DNA from: Leucogyrophana mollusca
Taxonomy: Eukaryota; Basidiomycota; Agaricomycetes; Boletales
DNA length: 64,000 nucleotides
Reading direction: 5' to 3'
Assembly: GCA_021014945.1 (NCBI GenBank)
Contig: MU266335.1
Coordinates: forward strand, 186,001 to 250,000
The position numbers and the translations under genes were made by a program. The notes under the pieces were generated by a model. That model did no database searches. It had not been told where the DNA came from and was given only the letters and a program-made list of their open reading frames with translations. Positions 12,040 to 24,329 of the stretch are shown here, one piece after another. Position 1 is the stretch's first letter. Each line of letters begins with the position of its first letter.

Positions 12040-14056
12040 TCATAGTAAATATCTGAAACCCTTCGATTGCCCCATGGCGTCTTCCTCAGCTTCCGCTTCT
12101 TTGTTGAGTTGCTCCAAATGCCGCCTGAAAGCCCAAGACATAAGTATACACAGAGCGCTCCCTGAGATGCAGATAGCGCAGGAATATTTATACGATGGGC
12201 CCCAAGCCGACGGCCAGATATAACTGTGCATATCATGTTCTTCAGTACAACCACAGCTCGCATGATGTTTTTGGATTTACTCACGAGCCTGCGACATTTC
12301 CGAGCGAAGAGAAGGCGTTGATAAAGGCCAGCGCAACTGCGCGCTTTGAAGGGGGACGGGGTATGGAGTTACTGACCCATGCGAAGAAAACGATGAATCC
12401 CGCGTAAGATTGGGCCATTAGAAACCTGTGCTCACACCCGAGGTCAGGAGAAGAGGTGCGTTCTTTCAAGTCGCTAGACCTACAGAGAAAGATAGCGAGC
12501 AGCAGTGTTCATCGTCAACATGGCTATGAGAAACCCGATGATGCCAAGAACCAAAGGTATCACAACGTGCGTAAAACGTTCTCCAGCCTGATCTGAGTGC
12601 CTAAAAAAATCGAAGTTGGTCGCAGCTAGCAATAGCTAGACATCAGGAGGGTATACCTTGTAGTCACGAATGCCACGCCTGTGGCAAATACCCATGGCGG
12701 AGAACATAGCAGGAGGGTAACTGTCGGACTGTATCCCAGAGTTGCGCTCAAGGTTGGGAAGAACGCGTTGAATGACAGAGAGACAACCATGCTAGTGAGT
12801 GCGATTGACATCCACCATACTTTCCAGTCCGAAAGCGCAAGGATAAGGCCACTTGAATGACCCTTGACGTGCCGAGTCTCCTCTTCGTCACCGACTCCAA
12901 CGTCCTCTTCCATTCGGAGTTGGGCGAGGGCGTGCTCTTCCGGAGTAAGCCAGCCCGACGACGTCGCAGGAAAATCTGGTAGAATGAACATGGACAACAA
13001 TGCGACAAAAACTGTTAGCGAGCCTTCGATATAAAACAGCCATCTGGAAGGTTGCCAGTGAGTCCGAGATTTCGTAACCAGTTTCTGAGATTTATATCTA
13101 CCTCCACGCAGCACGTCCTAGCTTTCCATCCATGGTGTCGAGGATTGCGGAAGCCATGAGGGAACCGAAGGCATTGCTAATCATAATACCGCAGGATAAA
13201 AGGGCAGTTCTCTGTCCTAACTCTCTGCGCTTGTACCTTCATAGTATGTCAATTAGCTCAGCGTATTCATCAAATCTGCCGACTCACCATTTGGATAGAA
13301 GGAACAAAGCCCCAGGAAAGAAAGCGGCTTCGACGAATCCAAGGAAAAAGCGAGTCAACAATGCACCAGTGAAGCTTTACCGCCGTTTAACAGTGTAGCA
13401 AGGCCTAAGGGCGACAATCAACATACTTCGTGGTCATTCCTACAATCTAGTCAGCATCCCCGGGAATTCTGACAAACGTTTTACTGACCCGTCAAGACAG
13501 ATATAAATCCCCAGATCGCCATACAAGTGGGCAAATATAGGGACGGCTTTCCTATATAATTCATGAACATGTTTCTGGGCTGCAATCAGGTAGGGAAAAA
13601 GTATAAAAGATGCGGAGTGACGCACGAGGGGACTTGCATCAGAATATAGCCGATGTAGAGGATGCTCAAGATTGTGTTAAACTCTTGTCCCTTCAGGTGA
13701 AGGTCTTCCTCAAACCCACGCAATCTCGCCGCGCTGAAAGTGGACTTCGTAAGGGCATGACTCGACACAAATGAGGATTTGAATGGATGTACGCTGCATT
13801 ATTGCGATCAATCTTGAAGAAGCGTGCTTTAGAGTAGACCTACATAAGTAACGAGACATGAAACTTGACGCACATAGTTTAAGATGTAAATCAGGACCAA
13901 TATTGACATGCGAAGATCCAACTTGCGCAGGAGACTTCTTTCTATACGCGCTCTATCTTGCGATTCTGCGAAGGACGCATCCAGTGTACCCTCGTTTCCG
14001 GGTACCGGTTCGTCGTCCTCCGGTGCACTACTGAGTGCTTTCTGGGGCGAATACAT
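12040..14056 (-). CDS. MFS anion:cation symporter (Dal5/Tna1 type), copy A
   Basis: Twelve-helix major facilitator transporter of the ACS family, whose fungal members move allantoate, nicotinate, pantothenate and similar organic anions with protons. Exon 1 (14056 down to about 13874) encodes the acidic N-tail and LLRKLDLRMSILVLIYILNY; small exons follow carrying DRNNAA and RLRGFEEDLHLKGQEFNT, the family signature after TM1. Later exons carry FLGFVEAAFFPGA-type sequence, RWLFYIEGSLTV, SDWKVWW and the C-terminal tail ending KGFRYLL. The substrate cannot be assigned. Start is MYSPQK; an upstream in-frame Met at 14071 is possible. It is a close paralogue of the neighbours at 14487 and 19744. Confidence 0.87.
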
Positions 14057-14486
14057 GGATATAGCGCACAATGGTCAAGAATGACAACTTCAAGAAAACT
14101 GGGACGAAAACTCACGCAAGCGAGTATACGCTACGCGATCGAACGCTTTGCTCACCATCCGAACAAGAGTCCTCTGCACAGGTCGGACCTCGTACGTTCG
14201 ATGCAGGTTCAAAGGCCTGGGAGTCCTTTGCAGTCCCTACCGAAGACCTTAAGGCGTCGAAAGATATGAGAACAGTTCAGCTCAGGCGTCCTTGTCAGGC
14301 AGGTAAAGACCGTGAGGCCTTAGGCCAGGTACCGACCAATATTAGCGGGCTGAGAAAGCGGTGCACGGAGGTACGGAAGGGCGATTGGGTATTGATCCCG
14401 TCCCAAGCTTCTACACATCTGTACGATTAGCGACCTACTGATACTCCTCAATATGCGAAATATATGGGCTCTATGATACAAAGCGG
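14057..14486. other. Intergenic between tandem transporter genes
   Basis: Promoter of copy A and 3' flank of copy B. A plus-strand open frame of about 119 codons (14071-14430) shows no recognisable protein and is most likely chance. Confidence 0.55.
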
Positions 14487-16520
14487 TCACAACAGGTATC
14501 TATAGCCTTTTGGAAGGCCCAAAATCCGTTCTTCAGCTTCCGCAGCATCATTCAGTCGCCGAAGGTGCCTCCTGAAGGCCCAGCACATGGCGATGGACAA
14601 ACTGCTCGTGAGCATGCAGATGGCATAAGAATTCCAGTAAGAAGGTCCCCAAGACGATGGCCAAAAGTACCTGCGAAGCAGAAACATAACTGATGACCTG
14701 AAAGCGGAGAGCTAGAGGATGTATGACTTACGATGCCCCGATATTTCCAAACGTTGCAATAGAGTTGATGAACGCAATGGCAACCGCGCGCTTTGACGGC
14801 GGGCGAGGTATTGAGTTACTGACCCATGTCAAGAATACGACATACGCGACGGATGATTGAGCCATAATGAATCTAAAGCACAAGTTAGTCAGTTACAACA
14901 ACATAACTCGAAGTCACCCGCTCACAAAGATATATAGCGCAGCACAATATTCATGGTAGACATGGCAATCATATATCCCACCATACCTATGAGCAAAGGA
15001 CAAGTGATGTGCCAGAAACGATCTCCAGTGGAATCAGAATGCCTTTCACTGGCGGTGAGCCCCGACTGGCCATTACGAAACGTGAAAACATACCGAGTGA
15101 CCACAAATGAAGTCGCTGTGCCAAGGAGCCATGGAGGGGCACACAACAAAAGAGTGACCGTTGGACTGTAGCCCATGGTGGCGCACAGAGTAGGAAAGAA
15201 GTTTCCAAACGAAAGAGAGGCAACCATGCTACATAAGGCGACTCCCAACCACCATACTTTACCATCAGTAAGAGCAAGAACAAAACCAGAAGCGCTCTTG
15301 ACTTCCTCAGTTTCTCCTTGATCGCCTACAAGAGCATCTTCTTCCATTCTTAATTGTGCTAGGGCTCTTTCCGCAGGGGTGAGCCAAGAAGCCGACGTCG
15401 AAGGAAAATCGGGCAGGATGAATACTGCTGTGATTGCAACAGCAACTGTCAGTGTGCCTTCGATGAAAAAGAGCCACCTGGAGCAAAAGGTGAGAAAGTC
15501 ACAATCACGGGAAGACAATTCAGGCGTCTAGTCTACCTCCACGCCGCAAATCCAAGCTTTCCGTCCATGCTACCAAGGATACCAGAGGCGATGAGGGAGC
15601 CAAATGCGTTGCTGACCGAGCTGCCACAAGTAAGGAGGGCAGTTCTGAAGCCAATCTCGTCCCTTTTATACCTGGAGCATAGCTTTAGAGTCTAGCAAGC
15701 ACCATGATGAGTACGATAGAAACCATTTCGATAGTAGGAATAAAGCGCCGGGATAGAACGCAGCCTCAACAAATCCTAGGAGAAAGCGACTTAAGAGAGC
15801 GCCGTGATAGCTACCATTGCGTGAGGCATTTTTTGAGCCGCTGTTAGTGTGCAGGCTCACCTCTGGGCAGCGCCTGCAAAGTTCGGGTAGTCAGAAATGC
15901 CAAACAAACTCATACGCAGAGACCTTACCAGTGAAAACGGAAATGAGCCCCCATATCGCCATACAAGTTGAAAGGTATATGGAAGGTTTTCCTATGTAGT
16001 TCAAGAAGATATTTCTGCCGACTTTCAGACGAACGCGCTGGAAATAGGAAGAGTGCTCGTGTCACGTACGAGGGCACCTGCATCATGACATAGCCAACAT
16101 ACAAGATGCTGATCATGGTGTTGAACTGTCGCCCTTTCATATGAAGATCTTCTTCAAGGCCACGCAACCTTGCTGCTCTTCACCCACCGAGTCAATTGCA
16201 ACAAGGTGCACACAAGAACGAATGTGCTCTTACGCTGCATTATTGCGGTCCATCTGAGCAGCAGGGAATCACGTTCAGCAGCGCAGGGAATCGGGCGGGT
16301 ACGGCGAACATACATAGTTCATGATGTAGATGAGGACAAGAAAGGCCACTCTGAGGTCCAGTTTGCGCAGGAGCTTCCTCTCGAGACGCTTTCTGCCTTC
16401 CAGACCTCCGAAAATAGCATTCGGACCGTCGGTAGAGGAGATAGAGCCATAATTCAAGTCTGTGACCGATGTCTCTCCTGAAATTGGGCGGTAGGATGGG
16501 TCCGAGGCAGACACCATCAT
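14487..16520 (-). CDS. MFS anion:cation symporter (Dal5/Tna1 type), copy B
   Basis: Second member of the transporter cluster, same strand and same layout as copy A: N-tail with an acidic/Ser-rich start, LERKLLRKLDLRVAFLVLIYIM in TM1, then RGLEEDLHMKGRQFNT, RWLFFIEGTLTVAV, the cytoplasmic loop rich in Glu (MEEDALVGDQGETEE), TDGKVWW and a C-terminal tail ending KGYRYLL. Multi-exon; I did not fix every junction. The start among three Met codons at 16526-16517 is uncertain. It shares a divergent intergenic region of about 176 bp with the AlaX gene. Substrate unknown; likely a small organic anion. Confidence 0.86.
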
Positions 16521-16696
16521 GAGCAAACGCCGAGCTCAGGAATGATCGGTTCAGCTTTTGAACATCAGTCTCTCGCCTGAATCGGCCCGGCCGTCCGACC
16601 CGGCGCCCCGCAACATCTTGAACCCACACGAATGCGTATCGTCCGTCATCTCAGACGCAGAAATATTGTTGCAGGAACTAGACGATAAGCACAATA

Positions 16697-18378
16697 ATGG
16701 CCGCTTCAGCTATCCTTCTCCCGCCAACACCAACTCCCCCATCTTATCACAGAATTGTCTCGCCCACACTTACTATCCCGTCTGATCCATTGCTTTCCAT
16801 CCCCGTGGGCCTATTGGCATGTCAACGTCAGAGAACACTTCTGCTCCTAGCCTCCCGCTGTGTTCAGCGCTCACATATTCTGGCTTTCAGGCGACCCCCT
16901 CTTGCGCGAACTAGAAACCACCGTGGTTCGTTGCTCGATCTCTCAATCAGGTCCTCCACCGAGCAGTAGGACGGGTAAGAAAGCACCCGTGGCAGTGGCA
17001 CCCGAGCATCCTACGTTAGAAGTTATCTTGCACGATACCGTCATCTTCCCAGAGGGAGGGGGTCAGCCATCGGATATTGGAATCATCAAGACCGAAGGGC
17101 GTACATGGACCGTCTTCCAAGTCAAAAGACTCGGTGGACATGCCATCCACTATGTGCACGTCGAGAACGCGGAATTGGATGCCCTGAACTTTACCCCTGG
17201 TACCAAATTACAAGTGGCCCTAGGAGACGAAGGCTTTGAGCGAAGATTAGATCATGTGAGAATGCAGCGACCACCTCACTGCTCTCCTAAGCTGACAAGC
17301 ATCGGATCGATAGATGTCAATGCACACGTCGCAACACCTTCTGTCAGCTGTCCTTGAGTCGCAGCTCAATCTCCCAACACTTTCTTGGGGGATGTCGGCC
17401 TATCCAGCACCCTGCTACGTGGAGCTGCCGCGAAGTATGAGTGTCGAGGAAATCTTGTCGGTGCAGACGGAAGCCAATAAATATGTATTTGAGGGCCGGC
17501 AAGTCTACGTTGAAGTACAGGAGCTGAGCAGAGCTCAGTTGCCCGGCGTTGAGAAACTAGAGAACGGACGGTCAGTGAACAAGGCATTGCCCGCTGATTA
17601 CACCGGAGGGATCATGAGAGTAGTGGTCATTGATGGAATTGACCGTAGCCCGTAAGTCTGCAGGTGGGCGCGCTCACGATGATTTATTGAACCCTCTTGC
17701 AGCTGCTGTGGTACCCAGCTCCCGACCCTGCACAACTTACAGCTCTTCATTATCCCTCACACGGAAGCTCTGTCTCGATCCTCAACGACTTCTGCTCGGC
17801 TGTATTTCCTGGCTGGGCCGCGGCTTATCACGTACCTTTCCGATACCCATTCGCAGCTGACCAGCGCCGCTGCACTTCTCAGCTGCGGAGCCTCCGTAGT
17901 CCCAACTCGTCTAGGTCAGGTTCTCGACGACAGAAAGAAAGCAGAGAAGAGTGTGGATGAATTAAAGATAGAGCTCGCCAAGTTTGTTGCGAAGGATCTG
18001 CTCCAAGACATGCAGAATGCACCTGAAGGCAAGCTCTTTGTGAAGCACATGCACCGGACGGATGATTCGGCGAACTCGCTCGGATTTTTGTCAGCCGTGG
18101 CGACCGCCTTCTCGGGCATTGCACCAGCACAACGCTCATACCTCCTTGTCTTCTCGTCGTCCCCATCCTCGCAGACTAGCTCGAGCACTAGCGTAGTGTT
18201 AGTTTTCGGGGTGGATGAAAAACAGGTGAAAGAAGCAGGCGAGCAGTTGAAGAGCAAGCTTGGTGTCAAGGGAGGAGGGAAGGGTCTGCGATGGAGTGGT
18301 AAATTTACAGGGGTATGGAGAGAAGGGAGAGAAGATACAGCTATGGCAGATATCCTGAAGGGAATAGTCAACCAGTAG
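16697..18378 (+). CDS. AlaX-type alanyl-tRNA editing protein (AARSD1-like)
   Basis: Free-standing editing domain that removes Ser (or Gly) mis-charged on tRNA-Ala. Exons 16697-16826, 16891-17255, 17314-17651 and 17703-18378 give 502 aa in frame. After a short lead come ACQRDPLLRELETTV and FPEGGGQPSD, the family hallmarks; the first zinc motif HxxxH is HTSQH near 17322. The second zinc motif is CCGTQ (near 17704) instead of the usual CxxxH, so the last metal-ligand position is Gln (see findings). C-terminal 200 residues include a helical region and a DHHA1-like end. The first donor is GTCAGA, needed to make the junction ACQR-DPLL. Convergent with the RING gene, 92 bp apart. Confidence 0.88.
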
Positions 18379-18470
18379 GTTTCAGGGGCGCTAGATAGTC
18401 ACAATCTAAAGCGCTACATGGTACAAAACCAAAAGAAAGTCAAGGGAACCGGCATATTACTTCCATAAAC

Positions 18471-19285
18471 CTACTTGGCATCAGGTGAAGCATCCTCGTG
18501 CGGAGTACTTCCAGTGTCATCAACAGGATGGTAATCATCTTCGTAAGGCAGAACTGCAGGGTGTGTCAGAGACGAAGAATGTCTGCATCGGAAAGGGTAC
18601 AATACCATCTTCTCCTTCACCAAGTTCGACCGTAGGTGCAGTATTTAAATCTCGCCATTCATCCTCTACGTCAGATCCAGAGTATTCGAAAGTGTCGTAG
18701 AAGTCAAAGTCCAGGTCCATCTCATCATCTTGAATCTCGATCACTTCATCGAAAAAATCGGGTCCGAGGAACTCATCGTCCTCGTCCTCGTCGTCCTCTT
18801 CAGGAATGTAGTCGCCGTCAGAGGATTCCGCGTCTGAATCCGTGATAGGCTGTATATCAAGGAATGGGTGCCGACATGTCGGGCAGCTCCCATGCTGAAT
18901 TAGGGGTTTTGAGATTTGATGAGCTCGAAGAGAAACCAAAGATGGAATGACTTACAAAGTTTCGAATCCACTCCGACAAGCTAATATAGACGAGGTTTTC
19001 AACGATGTCGCGCACAATATGAGAAGACACCACATACTCTTTGCGACAGAACATGTGTCCACAAGCCGCCACTTTAGTGATTCCACCTTCAGATGAATCC
19101 AGTTCCGCCGGCGGAGTTTGTTCCACAAGGACAGCAGAGAAAGGAGTGAGACATATTGCACAAGACTCGTCCTTGGGTATGCTGTCCGCGTTCAACACAG
19201 GGAGGTCGTCTAGGGCCTCCTGGATGCGCCGAAAAAGGGCCACGCGCCGCTCCGTGTACACTTCAGGATTAACTATGCTGTCCAT
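18471..19285 (-). CDS. RING-finger protein with acidic tail, copy 2
   Basis: Exons 19285-19038, 18980-18956, 18894-18606 and 18553-18471 give 214 aa. The ring ligands are CAICLTPF, CGHMFC, then a 25-nt exon encoding SEWIRNF, then CPTCRHPF. Downstream is a strongly acidic region (YIPEEDDEDEDDEFLG and on), which copy 1 lacks. The last intron (18605-18554, GTATTG donor) is inferred because it removes a stop-bound frame and adds an in-frame acidic tail ending SPDAK; without it the protein stops at about 18535. Probable E3 ubiquitin ligase; substrate unknown. Shares exon layout with the gene at 2439-3287. Confidence 0.82.
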
Positions 19286-19743
19286 TCCAGCTAGAAAACC
19301 CCGTCGGCAGAGAATGTGTCTATACCTTGGACCAAACCAAGCCGTTGTTTTGTTCGCGGTCACGGTCAAGCAAACGAAATGCAACTGACGCGTTTCCGCA
19401 CGTGATTCCACTGGAGGTGATATTCCCACGTTACTTGTGGGCAAAACTTCCCACGGATATCTATTCTGAAATCAATATTTTTCGCAATAGGAATGGATTC
19501 TCATTCTCATTGGCTGTGTCCGTTTTTACCCCCGAAGCGAAGCGAGGTATGTCTTGTCTATTCTGAAATTTCTGATCATGTGTCTGAAAGCGGAATCATC
19601 GGAATCCACCCGATCATGTTTTTCTCCTGACTGATCTTGTGACTGCTTAGCTCGCAGGAACGGCTTTACTTTGGTTGTGTAGTTGCAGAAGCATATATGA
19701 GCGTCATTTTTGGCTCCGACGTGGCTCTTTTGTCACTACCGCC
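19286..19743. promoter_or_regulatory. Divergent promoter, RING copy 2 / transporter copy C
   Basis: Intergenic stretch between two genes read away from each other. A 5' non-coding exon of the RING gene could lie here, because its reading frame stays open upstream of the chosen Met. No specific site is called. Confidence 0.45.
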
Positions 19744-21711
19744 ATGTCTTTCAGCCATTCCGATGCAGCCTCAATCCGCGAGGAGAAGGGCGGAGTCAAA
19801 GAGCACGATGAAGTCGATCCCGACGCCGAGTTCGGTGGTACTGAAGCGCGAAAGAAGCTCGAGAAGAAACTCCTGCTCAAACTTGACATCCGAATGTCCA
19901 TCTTGGTTGTGATTTACATTCTCAATTACGTGAGTGACGCAAGCCTGTTGTGCGATGGGCTTGTGCTCAATCGTTTTACAGATCGACAGAAATAATGCTG
20001 GGTGGGTTGGGACATAGACATCGACCACCCGACGCTGACGCACAATTAGTGCTGCTCGACTGCGTGGTTTCCAAACAGATCTTCATCTTGTGGGAGAAGA
20101 GTTTGCGACCTTGCTATCCATCTTATACGTTGGCTATATCATCATGCAAATCCCATCGTAAGTGTGTTGGCATCACCTTTGTGGCTCGACCGTCCTGATA
20201 GGCGTCTTTAAGGAACATGTTCCTCAACTATATTGGGCGACCATCCCTCTACTTGCCGGGCTGCATGATTGTTTGGGGTGTCATTTCTGCACTGACTGGA
20301 ATCACTAAGAAGTAAGGTGTCCAATGCTGTGCCCAACCGATACCTGTGTGAGCTATTCGCTCAACGACGTCGTATCTGCAGTTTCACAGGCGCACTTCTA
20401 ACTCGCTTCTTCCTCGGGTTCGTGGAGGCAGCTTTCTTCCCTGGCTCATTGTTCTTGCTGACGAAATGGTTCGATTACATCTGTCCTCTGCTACCGCGTT
20501 GTACTCATGACAGTTTCCTAGGTACAAGCGGACCGAGATCGGATTGCGGACTGCAATCTTGTACTGCGGAAATATCATCAGTAACGCATTCGGTGCCCTC
20601 ATCGCTTCCGGTATTCTTGGGGGCATGAATGGTGACCTTGGACATGCGGCGTGGAGGTGATTATTTCTGGATATGTCACTCGGAGTGACTCCCGATCTAA
20701 TTTGGGCTTACTTAGATGGCTCTTCTTCATCGAAGGGGCACTGACTGTTTTCGTTGCCATATGTGCCATCTTCATCCTTCCCGATTTCCCGACCACGACG
20801 CGTTGGTTGACCGATGAGGAGCGACGGCTTGCTATGAGGCGTATGGAAGAAGATGCGGGAGTAGGCGACCAAAATGAAACCGAAGAGGGAGGAAAATTCC
20901 ATGGACTATACCTCGCTGTCACCGACTGGAAGGTCTGGTGGTTTGCGTTAGCAATGACGGCACAAGTTGTCGCCCTCTCCTTCAATGCGTATTTCCCCAC
21001 CCTCAGTGCTACGCTGGGATACAACCCGACCGTGACGCTTCTTCTTTGCGCTCCCCCGTTTATCTTCACAGTTCTGCTGGCGTTCTGGTTATCAAGGTAT
21101 GCTCCATCCTCACACTTTCCGATAGTAATTCATTGTTCCTAGACATTCCGACAAAACGAAGGAGCGATTCTACCATATGACAGTCTCGTATATTTTTGGA
21201 ATCATCGGTTTCGTCATTGCAATCTGCACCATGAATACCGCGGCAAGATACGTGTCACTGTAGGTGCCGCAATATTAGTTTCGGCGTCCGCACTGACGGT
21301 ACACGCAGGTTCCTAATGGCCCAATCGTATGCTGGGTTCGTTGTGATGTATGCGTGGATGAGCAACTCGTTCCCTCGCCCACCTTCGAAGCGTGCAGTCT
21401 GTCTTTCGCTAATCAACGGGTTCTCACAACTGGGCAACATTGCAGGATCGTAAGTTTAGACTCAGGGGCTTCAATCTGCCTTGTTTCATTCCTTCGGCGT
21501 TTGGTGCTGATGCCGCTTCGGCAGTTATGTGTGGCCATCAAACTGGGGACCGACATACCGCTACTCGTACGGCATCTGCATCGCATGCACCGGGACTGCA
21601 ATCGCCATGAGCTGGGTCTTCCGGGAGCATCTCAAGCACCTCAATAAGAAGGAAGAGGAAGAGGAGCAGGAGAAGGGCATTCAAGAAAAGGGCTTCCGCT
21701 ACCTCCTATAA
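19744..21711 (+). CDS. MFS anion:cation symporter (Dal5/Tna1 type), copy C
   Basis: Third paralogue of the transporter cluster, on the opposite strand. It begins MSFSHSD with an acidic N-tail, then KKLLLKLDIRMSILVVIYIL, a small exon with DRNNAGAARLRGFQTDLHL, LSILYVGYIIMQIPS, TRFFLGFVEAAFFPGSLF, RWLFFIEGALTVFV, a Glu-rich central loop, TDWKVWW, NPTVTLLLCAPP and a very charged C-tail (KKEEEEEQEKG) ending KGFRYLL. About nine exons with introns near 50 nt. All twelve membrane segments can be placed. Substrate unknown. The three copies differ clearly in sequence, so the family expansion is not recent. Confidence 0.89.
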
Positions 21712-22406
21712 TGTGGTGATTCACACGCCTTACGACCTCATGCGCATTGCATTAGAAAGTACCATGCCGATCTGATTGGACCCTCACACAATTCAAGTTC
21801 ATTCACACACTTTGATCTTCGAGGAGCCGATAATAACAGTTCCGTCTCATCAGTCACATCATGATCGTATTTGTCTTTCTTGGCTGATTGCAAAGAAGCG
21901 CGCGTAGCTTGTGCGAATCGGGTGTCCTCGCACGTTGAAGTATGAAGGCCTCCAGCCTATCACGGATCTAGATAACCCTTTCAATGTAATCGATTTCCCG
22001 GAAGGATGCCTCGTGCGATGTGCATTGCGACGAACGTTAGGTCTCACCGGATGCACGTGTGGTCTGAGTATGTCAAACCTGGAAAATCGATGGTAATTTA
22101 TGGGGGCATTCGGAGAGACCTTTCGACGAGAATGAGGCGCACGATGGCCGGCTAGACGACGTAAGATCGTAGATTTTTACGACGGACCGACAAGATCGAA
22201 ACGTTGGGGTAAGAATTATTATATGAGATGATTTTATTGGTCACGCGTCGCTTCCGCGCTCGAAGCGGCGGCTTTCCCCAGCCCCAGTAAGCTTGCTTGC
22301 TACTTTCGACCTTTGACCTTTGACCGCCATCTTCGCTTTATTCTTCCTTCGTTCGCTCGCGTTTGGTGGCAGCTGCGACGGCCAGCTTAACTAACGCCGT
22401 GTAGCG
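21712..22406. other. Intergenic; GACCTTT repeat upstream of Nem1
   Basis: Holds the 3' flank of transporter C and the promoter of the Nem1 gene. The only structure I see is a short direct repeat of GACCTTT (22308-22325, about 2.6 units), 80 bp before the Nem1 start. Confidence 0.5.
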
Positions 22407-23922
22407 ATGAACTCTCTTGCTTATATTTCTCGCCAGTTCGATGTCCTAGCTTCCCCTCGGGCCCCGCCATCTACACCAGTCGACGAACAAGCTTCGTTCT
22501 TTCAAGGCAGCGCGTCATCGAGGAAGCAATCCGACGGCTCGCTCAAACGCACAAGTACTTGGTCTACAAAGTCGTTTCTCCTTCCTCCATCTCTAGAATC
22601 CAACATCGCAGGCCCTTCGCGACCAAAGCGTTCATATTCCTCCCCATCTGGATTCTTGTCTGTTCCTTTTGTGCCAAAGTTTACACCAACCTCGACTTCA
22701 GAGACCCCAATTCGATCGAAACAGAGATTTAGAGTGAGGAGTGCCCTGAGACGGTTCTTCCTTGTCAAGGTCTTCGTTCTAGTCTGGAACACCCTCTGTG
22801 CGACATGGGCCTCATGGTCTCCACAGGAGATCGGGGACAAGGACAAAGAGGCACAGTTTAGCGAGGTTTCTGAAGCTAGCGATACCGACATGAAGCAGGG
22901 ACCTAACGACGACACCCGTGTATCATTATCCGAACCACAACCACCACTGCATCCATTAATTCCACCACTTCCTTCACCTCCATCTCCCGATATTCATTCG
23001 CCAATTTTCCAGATAAGCCCCAAAACAGAAGTCCCCCCGCTACCCACCCCACCACCGTCACCAGGTCCGGCATCCCCCCTCCCCCCGGCTCTACTACCCC
23101 ATCCCGCGGCTCTAGCTGACAATTCCTCTCGATCGTCCACACCAAACCTCACCACTCGTAAGACACCATTCCACTTCCCCAAGACCCTCGTGCTTGATTT
23201 GGACGAGACACTCATTCACTCGACTTCCAAACCTATATCCTATGCCTCTGGAGGACTTGGATTGCTGGGGTTCAGCGGCTTTGGGCGAAGAAACAACGGG
23301 CGTACTGTTGAGGTCGTCTTGGGGGGTCGAAGCACTCTTTACCACGTTTATAAGCGACCATTTGTGGACTATTTTCTCCGAAAGGTCCGTTATCGTCCCG
23401 GTCACTACAACGGATTTGGGTTAAACGTTTTTTGTGTAGGTTTCTGGATGGTACACATTAGTCGTATTCACCGCCTCAATGCAGGAATACGCGGATCCTG
23501 TTATAGACTGGCTGGATGCCGGTCGCGGTATTCTAGCACAGCGTTTCTTTCGAGAGGTTTGTCTATCGTATCAACTCTATTTCACTGCAGGCTCACACGA
23601 CACTAGTCATGCACACTATTGCCTAACGGATCATATACCAAAGACTTGTCGGTCATAGAACAGGATCTCTCCCGCATATGTCTTGTTGATAATTCGCCAA
23701 TTAGCTATCGTGTTAATGAAGGTACGCAAACTTCCCGTGATAAAGCCAATCAATCCGAGGGAGCTGAATCCCGCCGTATGACCAGCCAACGGCATACCCA
23801 TAGAAGGGTGGACGCACGATCCATCAGACGAGGCCTTACTTGACCTACTACCTATCCTCGACTCCCTCCGCTTCACTAGCGATGTTCGCAGGGTCCTGGG
23901 TATTCGAGGCTTTTCGTCATGA
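22407..23922 (+). CDS. NEM1: Nem1-like HAD phosphatase
   Basis: Exons 22407-23384, 23440-23556, 23607-23721 and 23786-23922 give 448 aa. The C-terminal half is an FCP1/SCP-type HAD phosphatase: nucleophile motif DLDETLIHS (DxDxT), [14 protein letters not shown], and ICLVDNSP with the last Asp of the active site. A single hydrophobic segment near residue 120 ([18 protein letters not shown]) fits membrane anchoring. This layout is that of Nem1, which with Spo7 dephosphorylates the lipin Pah1 at the nuclear/ER membrane and so controls the balance between phospholipid and triacylglycerol synthesis. The stretch before the phosphatase domain is a Pro-rich linker, probably disordered. Confidence 0.9.
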
Positions 23923-24329
23923 CGCCGTTTTTCCCGCCTTGCGGAGCCCTATAGTTGAACATTCACACACCATCTTGGGTGAAAACGCACCTCACCCCCA
24001 TTCGTTGCACCTTTTCCCTGTCAATCTTCCTACACGCATCCTGCACGTCTTGCTACACATCAACCATAACTTAGTACAGACAGCCATCATCGGGTTCGTT
24101 GCATAATTTAATACTGCTTATCCTGTACACTATGTGGCATTCGCAATTTGACCCCAAAGTCAGCAAGGGACGCTTCCAGCGATGTGTGTGACGCTGCGAG
24201 GCTATTATGAGAGAAGGCAGAAGGGATATAGGTAGTAGAACAATCGATGAAAGACCTGTAAGCAAAATGCTAACAACAAGACGAGAGATGGGCATCAAAA
24301 ATAAGACAGCTCTGGACAACCCGCGAGGT
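23923..24329. other. Intergenic, convergent 3' ends
   Basis: 3' flanks of Nem1 (plus) and Snf7 (minus). Nothing else seen. Confidence 0.6.

Noticed and set aside
14180..14240. Possible T-arm (CAGGTTCAAAGGCCTGG) of a tRNA
   Set aside because: No A box or anticodon arm at the right spacing.
14071..14430. 119-codon plus-strand frame between transporters A and B
   Set aside because: No recognisable domain, no introns needed, and low complexity consistent with chance.
12040..21711. Secondary-metabolite cluster (transporters plus regulator)
   Set aside because: No core synthase, terpene cyclase, P450 or C6 transcription factor; neighbours are housekeeping genes.
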